Assembly: GCA_035318985.1 (NCBI GenBank)
Contig: DATHDP010000087.1
Span: 8,844-72,843 of the forward strand
Source of the DNA: VBAS01 sp035318985
GTDB taxonomy: Bacteria; Bacteroidota; Bacteroidia; Chitinophagales; Chitinophagaceae
DNA: 64,000 nucleotides
Direction of reading: 5' to 3'
Shown: one piece after another, positions 42,294 through 49,801 of the stretch
Position numbering within the stretch: position 1 is the first letter of the stretch
Layout of the letters: every line of letters begins with the position of its first letter
Notes under the pieces: generated by a model
What the model was told of the DNA's origin: nothing
Databases searched by the model: none
What the model saw: the letters and a program-made list of their open reading frames with translations, nothing else
Program-made: the position numbers and the translations under genes

Positions 42294-43220
42294 TTACATT
42301 TTCATCCCTGTATTTCCATTTTTCCCTTTGCCTGTTTGATCCAATGCAGATTTCAATCCTTTAGCTAATTGTTCGGCATTACCAACACCCCAATAATGTA
42401 AAAAGAAAATTCTTGGCTGCTCATGCACCATGTGATTATGAACAGCTACAACTTCAATTCCATTTTCAACTAATGCTTTGATAACAGCAGCCACTTCATC
42501 TTCAAGCATTGTGAAATCGCCTGCCACTGCTGCATGATCCGGTGTGCCCTGGAATGCAGCCCATGTATTAAATCCTAAAAAAGTTGTCACTGTTGTTCCA
42601 TGTTCTTTAAGTTTTACATCGGGTCTGCCAATAGTATATTTATAAACCCCTTTACTCATTTCAGCTTTGTATCCTAATATCTCATCAAGTTTTTTTGTAT
42701 CTAAAGTATTGGTGACCGGATCAGAAGAAGCCGTTCCCTTGGATGGATCCCCTCCTCTTGCTTCTTTTACTTTTTCTAATACCGCTTTTGCCTTTTGAGC
42801 CATCAGTTCTGTTTTTCCTGTGCCTCCTATATGCATGTACATAACATTTGGATGATTCCTTACAAAATGATTATGTATTGCGGTAATAGTTAACCCTTGT
42901 TTGATCACTTCCTGCTGCACGGCTTTCAGATCAGTTTCTGTAAGAATTATATCTCCCATTATCATTGAACCGTCTTTAGTGGGAGTAAATGCTATCCATG
43001 TTCCGAGACCCATTGGTGGAATAATTTTAAATCCGTCTACTTCAATATTCAAATCGTTTTGCGGAACAGTGATCTTGTATTCGCCATTATTTGATCTGCC
43101 CTTTATTCCTATAACTTTTTCTATTGCCGTGGTATCAAGCTGGCCATTTACAGTGAAATGAATAAATAAAAAACAAAGCAAGAATATTGTAGCGATCTTT
43201 AAAAAATTAACGGTTTTCAT
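42294..43220 (-). CDS. DUF1259 protein with duplicated domain
   Basis: 308 residues with a signal peptide or N-terminal anchor (IFLLCFLFIHFTVNG). Two copies of a DUF1259 (LppY/LpqO-like) domain: one around residues 35-145 (GFKIIPPMGLGTWIAFT, ITAIHNHFVRNHPNVMYMHIGG) and one around 185-295 (TTFLGFNTWAAFQG, VVAVHNHMVHEQPRIFFLHYWG). The aligned H-N-H pairs suggest a metal-binding site in each. The function of DUF1259 is unknown. Single gene on the minus strand. Confidence 0.85.
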   Translation of the reverse strand: MKTVNFLKIATIFLLCFLFIHFTVNGQLDTTAIEKVIGIKGRSNNGEYKITVPQNDLNIEVDGFKIIPPMGLGTWIAFTPTKDGSMIMGDIILTETDLKAVQQEVIKQGLTITAIHNHFVRNHPNVMYMHIGGTGKTELMAQKAKAVLEKVKEARGGDPSKGTASSDPVTNTLDTKKLDEILGYKAEMSKGVYKYTIGRPDVKLKEHGTTVTTFLGFNTWAAFQGTPDHAAVAGDFTMLEDEVAAVIKALVENGIEVVAVHNHMVHEQPRIFFLHYWGVGNAEQLAKGLKSALDQTGKGKNGNTGMKM

Positions 43221-43313
43221 TTTCGATTGATTAAGCTTTATTAATAATATTTCGTTTGTTTTTAAAGGTAGATAATAAAACCAGTCTGGACTTTATCTCG
43301 TTAATTTTATGAC

Positions 43314-44015
43314 ATGAAGGTGAAAAGCTTTATTATTATTATTTGCAGTTTGCCGGTAATTCTTATTTTCAGTTGTGCAAAAAATAAATACCCTTCCCAA
43401 ATGACTGAACCAAAGAAAGCATACACATATCTTGCTCTCGGAGATTCTTATACAATAGGACAAAGTGTTTTGCCTTCTGAAAATTTTCCTAACCAAACTG
43501 TTCAATTACTGAATCAGCAGAATTACAATTTTAAATCACCGGAAATTTTGGCGACAACCGGCTGGACAACAGATGAACTTCAAAACAATATCAATAGCCA
43601 TACGTTCACTCCTCCGTATGACTTTGTCTCTCTATTGATCGGTGTAAATAATCAATATCGTGGCCGTTCAGTTGAGAATTATAAACTAGAGTTCGAGAGT
43701 TTATTAAAGCAGGCAATACAATTTGCTGGTGGCAATGCCAATCGTGTTATTGTATTATCCATTCCTGATTGGGGTGTAACTCCTTTTGCTAATGGAAGAG
43801 ACAGGGCACAGATAGCAAAAGAGATCGATGATTATAATGCAGCCAATAGATACATTTCAGAGATCTACAAAGTGCATTATATTGATATAACTCCTGGCTC
43901 AAGAGAAGCTGCGACTGACCTATCATTGGTCGCCGGCGATGGTTTACATCCTTCAGCAAAAGAATATGCAAAATGGGCTCAAAAAGTTTTTGCAGTCATT
44001 AAGCAACAGTTATAA
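43314..44015 (+). CDS. SGNH/GDSL hydrolase lipoprotein
   Basis: 233 residues. Lipoprotein signal with lipobox LIFSC (Cys21). SGNH hydrolase fold: catalytic Ser45 in ALGDSYTIGQS, a central LLIGVNNQYRG with the Asn of block III, and DGLHPSAKEYAKWA with the Asp and His of block V. Such enzymes act as esterases or deacetylases on polysaccharides or lipids. The gene is followed by 293 bases up to topA, in which no gene was seen. Confidence 0.88.
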   Translation: MKVKSFIIIICSLPVILIFSCAKNKYPSQMTEPKKAYTYLALGDSYTIGQSVLPSENFPNQTVQLLNQQNYNFKSPEILATTGWTTDELQNNINSHTFTPPYDFVSLLIGVNNQYRGRSVENYKLEFESLLKQAIQFAGGNANRVIVLSIPDWGVTPFANGRDRAQIAKEIDDYNAANRYISEIYKVHYIDITPGSREAATDLSLVAGDGLHPSAKEYAKWAQKVFAVIKQQL

Positions 44016-44308
44016 AGATTTATTCCACAAAATATTTTCCCTCATTTCCAGAAGGTTGCAACAACAATCTTACGTCTGATATGCAGTCAGTTAACATCGT
44101 ATTTTCAGAAAATTGAAATTTCTGCGCTATTATTGCACTCGTCCGGCTGCCAGGCATACCATATTATATATGTAGTATTGAATGCTAAACTGCCCCGAAA
44201 CGAACCGAAATCAATAGCATAATAGTGGACTGAAAGATGAACGGAGCGTCGCAAGCAAAGCTTAATAGTAGCACTAAAGATGACTAAATAATTATTTGAA
44301 AACCGAAT
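44016..44308. other. Intergenic region before topA: repeat copy, no gene seen
   Basis: No reading frame longer than about 16 codons that avoids topA is credible. It contains the 16-bp repeat AAGCTTAATAGTAGCA at 44258-44273 and a preceding GCGTCGCAA, both shared with the region upstream of lipA (33046-33079). A minus-strand frame at 44105-44422 overlaps the start of topA and reads as unstructured sequence. Confidence 0.6.
44258..44273 (+). repeat. 16-bp repeat upstream of topA (copy 2)
   Basis: Exact second copy of AAGCTTAATAGTAGCA from 33064-33079, with similar flanks. It stands 35 bases before the topA start codon. Confidence 0.65.
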
Positions 44309-46894
44309 ATGGCGAGAAACCTGTTGATAGTTGAGAGCCCTGCAAAAGCAAAAACAATTGAAAAGATACTCGGGAGTGACTTCCAGGTAAAGAGTTGTTT
44401 TGGCCACATCCGCGACTTGCAAAAGGCCGGAATGGGGATCGATATGGATAAAAACTACGAACCCACCTACATTATTTCGCCGGAAAAAGAGAAGGTTGTC
44501 AAGGACTTAAAGAGTTTAGCGAAAAAATCAGATGAAGTATGGCTGGCAACGGATGAGGACCGTGAAGGTGAAGCTATCAGCTGGCATTTATGTGAAGTGT
44601 TGGGTCTTGATCCACGAAAAACCAAGCGCATCGTTTTTCATGAGATCACTAAGCCTGCGATAAAAGCTGCGGTTGAAAATCCGCGAACTGTTGATATGAA
44701 CCTGGTGATGGCGCAACAAGCTCGTCGAATTTTAGATAGAATTGTCGGATTTGAACTGAGTCCTGTTCTTTGGCGCAAGATCAGCATGAGGAATAATTTG
44801 AGTGCTGGTCGTGTGCAAAGCGTAGCGGTGAAATTGATCGCTGAAAGAGAAAGAGAGATCAACGCATTTAATTCGATCAGCACATTTAAGGTTGAAGGTT
44901 TGTTTACTGCAAATGATGTTGGTGGAAAACCTGTAACATTTTCAGCAGAAGGTAAAAAACAAAATACCGCTGACGATGCTGAAGCATTTTTGAAAAGTTG
45001 TATCGGCGCAAATTATACTGTTAGTGATATACAGGTAAGGCCTGGAAAGAAATCACCTGCTCCCCCATTTACTACTTCTACATTACAACAAGAAGCATCA
45101 AGAAAACTTGGTTATGGTGTAAGCCGTACAATGATACTTGCACAGAAGCTTTATGAAAGTGGTAAGATAACTTATATGCGTACCGACAGTGTGAGTTTGA
45201 GTAATACCGCACTGGGCGATCTTACGAATACAATAAAGGAAATGTATGGTGAGCAATATCACCAGTTCAGAAAATTTAAGAACAAGAATGAAAGTGCACA
45301 GGAGGCCCATGAAGCGATCCGTCCAACTTACATGAATGATGCAACGATTGATGATGCTGAATGTAAAAAATTGTATGAACTGATCTGGAAAAGAACAATG
45401 GCCTGCCAGATGGCTGATGCTGAAACAGAAAAAACAACGGCGAAAATTGATATATCTACAAATAGTGATCAATTGACTGCGCAAGGTGAAGTGCTGAAGT
45501 TTGATGGCTTTTTAAAAGTATATCGTGAAGATCGTGATGATGATGACCTTGCAGAAGAAGAACAGGAAGGTATGTTACCTCCATTAGCCGTTGGACAGAA
45601 ACTGCCATTGAAAGAATTGAAAGCAACAGAAAGATTCAGTCGTGCGGCTCCAAGATACACGGAAGCATCGTTGGTAAAGAAAATGGAAGAGTTGGGAATT
45701 GGTCGTCCTTCAACTTATGCGCCTACTATTTCAACAATATTGAAAAGAGGTTATGTAGAGAAGAGAGATAAAGAAGCGATACAAAGAGATTACCGTGTTT
45801 TGGTATTGAAAAAAGATAATGTAACAAAGGTTACTGAAGTTGAAAATACAGGTGCAGAAAAATCAAAACTGTTCCCTACTGATCTTGGATTGGTAGTGAC
45901 GGATTTTTTGACACAGTATTTTGATGATATAATGGATTATAGTTTTACGGCAAGGATCGAAGAAGAGTTTGATGAAGTAGCTGAAGGAAAAATGAAATGG
46001 CATAAGATGATCGATGATTTTTACTTGCCATTTAAAAAAGATGTTGATAAAACAATTGAAACTGCAGAAAGAGCCAGCGGCGAAAGAGAACTGGGTGTTG
46101 ATCCTATTACCGGCAAACCAGTTATTGCAAGAATGGGTCGTTATGGTCCAATGGTACAAATGGGAATATCAGATGAAGAAGAGAAACCACATTTTGCCGG
46201 ATTAAAACGTGACCAGAGTATTGAAACAATAACACTGGAAGAAGCACTTGATCTTTTTAAACTGCCACTCACTCTTGGCGAATACGAAGGCGAACAAGTA
46301 TATGTAAATGCGGGTCGTTTTGGACCTTATGTAAAATTTGGCGAAGCTTTTATTTCTATTCCAAGAGGCGAAGATCCGCTGGAGATGGATCTTGAAAGAG
46401 CAATAGAACTGATAAAAGAAAAACAAAAAGCAGATGCCCCGATCGCTATGTATGATGGCAAGGGAGTAACAAAAGGCAAAGGACGTTTTGGTCCTTACAT
46501 TAAATGGAACGATATGTTCATTAATGTGCCACGCAGATATAATCATGATAATTTAAGCCAGGCAGATATTAATGAACTTGTAGAAGCAAAAATTAAAAAA
46601 GAAGAGAACCGCTATATACAACATTGGCCCGAAGAAAAAATCTCTGTTGAAAATGCCCGCTGGGGTCCGCTAATTAAGTTTGGTAAAAAGATCGTAAGGC
46701 TTCCGAAGAAAGCAGATGATACAAAATACAAAGCTGAAGATCTGAAAGACCTTCCATTGGAAGAAGTAAAGAAGATGATCATCGCAGTTATTCCAAATGC
46801 ATTTGGCAAAAAGAAAGCGGCAAAGAAAGCTCCGGCAAAAACTGCTGTGAAAGCACCTGGAAAGAAGAAGGCTGCGACGAAGAAGAAGAAATAA
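44309..46894 (+). CDS. topA: DNA topoisomerase I
   Basis: Type IA topoisomerase that relaxes negative supercoils. 861 residues. Toprim motifs LIVESPAKAKTIEKILG (Glu9) and TDEDREGEAI (Asp82, Asp84), catalytic Tyr289 in KITYMRTDSVSLS, and the TopA central domains. The C-terminal part has no Cys4 zinc fingers but four Toprim_C-type repeats (RYGPMVQMG, RFGPYVKFG, RFGPYIKWN, RWGPLIKFG), then a Lys/Ala-rich tail from about residue 820 (KKAAKKAPAKTAVKAPGKKK). The tail resembles histone H1-like basic tails and probably binds DNA. Confidence 0.96.
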   Translation: MARNLLIVESPAKAKTIEKILGSDFQVKSCFGHIRDLQKAGMGIDMDKNYEPTYIISPEKEKVVKDLKSLAKKSDEVWLATDEDREGEAISWHLCEVLGLDPRKTKRIVFHEITKPAIKAAVENPRTVDMNLVMAQQARRILDRIVGFELSPVLWRKISMRNNLSAGRVQSVAVKLIAEREREINAFNSISTFKVEGLFTANDVGGKPVTFSAEGKKQNTADDAEAFLKSCIGANYTVSDIQVRPGKKSPAPPFTTSTLQQEASRKLGYGVSRTMILAQKLYESGKITYMRTDSVSLSNTALGDLTNTIKEMYGEQYHQFRKFKNKNESAQEAHEAIRPTYMNDATIDDAECKKLYELIWKRTMACQMADAETEKTTAKIDISTNSDQLTAQGEVLKFDGFLKVYREDRDDDDLAEEEQEGMLPPLAVGQKLPLKELKATERFSRAAPRYTEASLVKKMEELGIGRPSTYAPTISTILKRGYVEKRDKEAIQRDYRVLVLKKDNVTKVTEVENTGAEKSKLFPTDLGLVVTDFLTQYFDDIMDYSFTARIEEEFDEVAEGKMKWHKMIDDFYLPFKKDVDKTIETAERASGERELGVDPITGKPVIARMGRYGPMVQMGISDEEEKPHFAGLKRDQSIETITLEEALDLFKLPLTLGEYEGEQVYVNAGRFGPYVKFGEAFISIPRGEDPLEMDLERAIELIKEKQKADAPIAMYDGKGVTKGKGRFGPYIKWNDMFINVPRRYNHDNLSQADINELVEAKIKKEENRYIQHWPEEKISVENARWGPLIKFGKKIVRLPKKADDTKYKAEDLKDLPLEEVKKMIIAVIPNAFGKKKAAKKAPAKTAVKAPGKKKAATKKKK

Positions 46895-46922
46895 ACTCTC
46901 ACATAGTTGAATGGCTAATAAC

Positions 46923-46955
46923 CATTTTGCATTGTACTAACGACAATACAAAATG
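46923..46955. repeat. Imperfect hairpin 3' of topA, at the edge of the cassette-like island
   Basis: CATTTTGCATTGT (46923-46935) pairs with ACAATACAAAATG (46943-46955) at 12 of 13 positions, with the loop ACTAACG. The right arm overlaps the first six bases of the 77-bp direct repeat. No T run follows, so it is not an obvious terminator. Confidence 0.65.
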
Positions 46956-47026
46956 TATAACACTACTTTGTTGATTTTCAAATATCCAATTTTTTATTAA
47001 TAGCGTTTTATATCATAAATTAGAGT
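46950..47026 (+). repeat. 77-bp direct repeat, copy A
   Basis: 72 of 77 positions agree with copy B at 49003-49079, without gaps. Both start AAAATGTATAACAC and end in AAATTAGAGT, AT-rich throughout. Copy A ends directly before the core-like GTTGTGCG at 47027-47034. The segments following the two copies differ, so the end of similarity marks a junction. Confidence 0.88.
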
Positions 47027-47736
47027 GTTGTGCGTCACTTAAAACAGACAGCCTTAAACATGACGATGAAACAATTGACATGGCGTTTAATATTACCATT
47101 GACAATAATTTCGTTTGGGACATTGACTAAATGGTGGTACGTTTTGCCAGTTGACGCACCTGATACGATGATGGCAGGATTTCCTTTTGCATTTGTTGGT
47201 GACGGCTGGTTCACTTCAATGTCAATTCAACTTTTTTTATTTGAGTTATGTGCTGACTTTATAATTTACTTTTTGTTTTGGTTTGTAATTGTGGTTTTAA
47301 TAAAACGTGTTTGGACACAACTCACTGTTTCAAAAGTCTTCACAAGAGTATTTTGGACATTGGCAATATTGACAATTTCATTCTGGACTTTTATTTTGAC
47401 AATTAGCGAAAAACATATCAAGCTAAAGAGAGATTGGGATATGCAAGTTCTTGTAACAGGGTACAAGTTTACATGGAGAAACACGAGCAGACCTGACTTT
47501 TCAAAATATGACCCCAATAAAAAATAAGCGAACGCACAACAGCCGCATTTGTGCTATTGGGGGCGACGCAAAGCGTCATTCAACTGCAGTAACGCTGTTC
47601 AGTTTTTTGTCCCGGCTTGACTTTTACTATTGAGCTTTTGAATAAAATTTCTACTTTAGTTCCTCGTTCGGCAGCCGTCGCCGGGAGCGACGAATAGATG
47701 AAGTCCCCAACAGCACAAATGCCCTAACGTTAGGCG
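47027..47736 (+). mobile_element. Cassette-like unit with its attC-like palindrome (hypothesis)
   Basis: The unit opens with GTTGTGCG (47027-47034), holds one gene, and after its stop codon has CGCACAAC (47533-47540), the exact inverted copy. Then follows a palindromic region: CATTTGTGCTATTGGGG (47546-47562) pairs with CCCCAACAGCACAAATG (47705-47721) at 16 of 17 positions, with inner hairpins GACGC/GCGTC (47565-47577) and CGTCGC/GCGACG (47676-47692). It ends in GTTAGGCG (47729-47736), the next core. This is the order expected of an integron cassette (G^TTRRRY start; RYYYAAC-attC-GTT end), though the about 200-base palindrome is longer than a usual attC and no integrase is present. Confidence 0.5.
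47060..47527 (+). CDS. Hypothetical membrane protein in cassette-like unit 1
   Basis: 155 residues from the ATG at 47060 (a second ATG stands at 47066); the frame itself opens at a GTG at 47030 inside the boundary motif, which is unlikely as a start. Three hydrophobic segments are predicted (about residues 5-23, 55-77 and 92-112), the second rich in Phe and Trp, and a hydrophilic C-terminal tail with several Lys and Asp. I do not recognise a family. Asp is mostly GAC here, unlike the flanking core genes. The stop codon is six bases before the CGCACAAC motif. Confidence 0.7.
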   Translation: MTMKQLTWRLILPLTIISFGTLTKWWYVLPVDAPDTMMAGFPFAFVGDGWFTSMSIQLFLFELCADFIIYFLFWFVIVVLIKRVWTQLTVSKVFTRVFWTLAILTISFWTFILTISEKHIKLKRDWDMQVLVTGYKFTWRNTSRPDFSKYDPNKK

Positions 47737-47752
47737 TCATTTTAAAAAGACA

Positions 47753-48355
47753 ATGGGAATTAAAATTAAAATACTAATACTGACAATCATTTCAATTTAT
47801 GGTTGTAGGGGACAGACAGATAATGATTCTACAACTTCTGCCGACAAAAATAAAATTGTTGCAATCACATATAAAATAATTCTTAAAACATACAATCCCG
47901 AACCTACGGGAGACAATGATTCATTAGAACTTCCTGGCTCTATTGACACAATTACAATTAAAAATCTTAGTGAACCTTTAAAAGGGTTAGCTTCTTTCTA
48001 TTCTGCAATGGGCGGTTCCTATTGTGACAATGATTCTTGTGACTTGACCACCACACTTGGACTTGGGAAACAGGGCTCCGACAAACATAAAAATTTAATA
48101 AAAAAATATTTGCCTAATGACACTGTTGCAGATTTCTTAATAAAACAAGATTGTTATTTAAGACCCGACGGTGCGTCCTCTTTTAATGCCTACGAGTATC
48201 TAACATTTATTGTTTCAGGCGACACAGTTAAAGCGGACTACAATCTATGGACCTATAGTCATGGTGACTCAAAACTTAATAAGGAACTTGACATCTATTT
48301 GTTTCGTGACAATATATTTAACAAAATAAAACGGAATGACAATTGGATACAGTAG
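47753..48355 (+). CDS. Hypothetical lipoprotein in cassette-like unit 2
   Basis: 200 residues. Lipoprotein signal with a lipobox ISIYGC (Cys18). The mature part is rich in Thr, Asp and Asn, has five further cysteines, among them those in YCDNDSCDL, and contains YKIILKTYNPEP and TFIVSGDTVKADYN. I do not recognise it. Roughly two thirds of the Asp codons are GAC by eye, a bias not seen in the neighbouring core genes. It begins 17 bases after the GTTAGGCG core; CGCCTA, an inverted copy of TAGGCG, stands ten bases after its stop codon (48365-48370). Confidence 0.7.
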   Translation: MGIKIKILILTIISIYGCRGQTDNDSTTSADKNKIVAITYKIILKTYNPEPTGDNDSLELPGSIDTITIKNLSEPLKGLASFYSAMGGSYCDNDSCDLTTTLGLGKQGSDKHKNLIKKYLPNDTVADFLIKQDCYLRPDGASSFNAYEYLTFIVSGDTVKADYNLWTYSHGDSKLNKELDIYLFRDNIFNKIKRNDNWIQ

Positions 48356-48436
48356 GATGTAATTCGCCTATTTTTGAGTTAGCAGAAACCATGAGTAGCA
48401 GTTTTAAATCGCAACTTATATAGACAGATAGTTTCA

Positions 48437-48862
48437 ATGAATAAACAGTTCAACTTTATTATAGCCACCCTTTTAATTGTTTTAGCTCTGACGATTTATT
48501 TCAGCTTCAAATGGGCAAATCACGACAAAAAACAGTTGGACACTACAGTTGTTTCAAAGGTGACTATTTGCAAAGCCCTACCTTTTTGTGACTCGACAAT
48601 ACTGTTGACAAAACAACAGATTGAGGATTTTGCAAAGAAGTGGAACAACAGCACTGACATTGGCTACAACAAGTATCAGTGTCAATACTACATTGAAGTT
48701 TATTGTTCTGACGGCAAAATTCGAACGTTCTGCTCTTTGCAAGACCACATCATGGAGGGCAGCACAAATGGTTGGGTATATTCAATCACTGACCAGATTT
48801 ATTTCGACAGTCTATATCGGATGAATATCGGGACATTGAGCAAGCACCTAAAAGACAAATAA
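48437..48862 (+). CDS. Hypothetical membrane-anchored protein in the cassette-like island
   Basis: 141 residues with a single N-terminal hydrophobic segment (about residues 7-26, FIIATLLIVLALTIYFSF) and a mainly extracytoplasmic rest. Five cysteines (Cys45, CDST, CQYYIEVYCSDG, TFCSLQ) are compatible with disulfides. No family recognised. It is preceded by a gap with GTTAGCA (48378-48384) and followed by the large hairpin at 48880-48935. Confidence 0.7.
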   Translation: MNKQFNFIIATLLIVLALTIYFSFKWANHDKKQLDTTVVSKVTICKALPFCDSTILLTKQQIEDFAKKWNNSTDIGYNKYQCQYYIEVYCSDGKIRTFCSLQDHIMEGSTNGWVYSITDQIYFDSLYRMNIGTLSKHLKDK

Positions 48863-48879
48863 TAATAACACTTTACGCC

Positions 48880-48935
48880 GTTGTTGGTGTTTAAGTTTAA
48901 AGCATAACTTAAGAATTGTAAATCACACCAACAAC
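48880..48935. repeat. Two-stem hairpin after the third island gene (attC-like or terminator-like)
   Basis: Outer stem GTTGTTGGTGT (48880-48890) pairs perfectly with ACACCAACAAC (48925-48935). Inside it TTAAGTT (48891-48897) pairs perfectly with AACTTAA (48906-48912), leaving a small loop and an internal unpaired stretch. The AC-rich/GT-rich outer arm differs from the other palindrome. No T run follows. Confidence 0.75.
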
Positions 48936-49002
48936 CGATCTTCTGTACCTTCGATTGTGGGTATGCTATACACAAATCCAGCCGACATACCAATAATGAC
49001 GT

Positions 49003-49079
49003 AAAATGTATAACACAACTTTGTTGTTTTTCAAATCTCCAATTTTTTACAAATAGCGTTTTATATCATAAATTAGAGT
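49003..49079 (+). repeat. 77-bp direct repeat, copy B
   Basis: Differs from copy A (46950-47026) at five positions. It ends at AGAGT directly before ACTAGCGG (49080-49087). The 2,053-bp spacing encloses the three preceding island genes. Confidence 0.88.
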
Positions 49080-49094
49080 ACTAGCGGTTATTTT

Positions 49095-49664
49095 ATGAGG
49101 ACACTACTCACCTTGACAATATTTTTCCTTTTAACTTCCTGCAACAATTCAGCAACGGATCAGAGTGGCAAAGAGCAAGCAGACACTACTAAACAGCAGC
49201 AAGCATTGGTTGACACAACGGGAAAGAGTGAAATAACTTTGACAAAGTTTTCCGTACTGGTTTTGCCACCTTTTGACGTGATAGCAAATGAAGGCATATC
49301 GCCAGACATTCAAAAAATATTGGAGAAGACAATTTCAAATGACACGACACTAGCGTTGATAAAGTTTCCTTACCAACAATTAATGAATGTTCCATATCAA
49401 AATGTGTTTGACAAGAAATATTGTAAACCCATTACTGACAAACTTCAGACCGACATTATTCTTATGACAAAACTTGAGCAAGCAACACGGACGGGGCAAA
49501 TAACAAGAGACAGATGGAGCTTTCAAATTAAAATCTATAACACAAAAACAGAGAAACAGTTTTTATCGCTAGTTACAGGAGATAAATTAACGAGTGCAGA
49601 CATCGAAAGCCTTATAAAGTCTAAGCGACAAGATTTATTCACTGAGATTAAAGACATCCGCTAA
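49095..49664 (+). CDS. Hypothetical lipoprotein in cassette-like unit 4
   Basis: 189 residues. Lipoprotein signal (LLTLTIFFLLTSC, lipobox Cys16), then a Gln/Thr-rich linker and a mixed alpha/beta domain (KFSVLVLPPFDVIANEGISPDIQKIL, LIKFPYQQLMNV, SFQIKIYNTKTEKQFLSLV) that recalls envelope proteins similar to curli-assembly or TolB-N-type folds, not firmly. TAGCGG stands seven bases before the start codon (49082-49087) and CCGCTA (49658-49663) overlaps the stop codon, an inverted pair around the gene. The stop codon TAA is embedded in CGCTAAC. Confidence 0.7.
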   Translation: MRTLLTLTIFFLLTSCNNSATDQSGKEQADTTKQQQALVDTTGKSEITLTKFSVLVLPPFDVIANEGISPDIQKILEKTISNDTTLALIKFPYQQLMNVPYQNVFDKKYCKPITDKLQTDIILMTKLEQATRTGQITRDRWSFQIKIYNTKTEKQFLSLVTGDKLTSADIESLIKSKRQDLFTEIKDIR

Positions 49665-49801
49665 CATTCGGTTTGGCAATATGACGGGTTAATCATTGAC
49701 AACATCATCATGTAGTTTTTTTTCAAACCCTTATTGTCGGAAAGATTTCCGTACCTTTTACTGTTTCTTCCCCGTTTAATAAACCACAAAACCACCAAAC
49801 A

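Noticed and set aside
44105..44422. Minus-strand frame across the topA start
   Set aside because: It covers the conserved start of topA and its 5' repeat; no homology or signal was recognised.
47030..47059. GTG start that would extend the first island gene into the boundary motif
   Set aside because: It would read the GTTGTGCG junction as coding and give a leader without sense; an ATG at 47060 with the hydrophobic start is better.
46895..49801. Transposon or insertion sequence at the cassette-like island
   Set aside because: No transposase, integrase or resolvase frame was found, and no terminal inverted repeats with target duplications frame the region as a whole.
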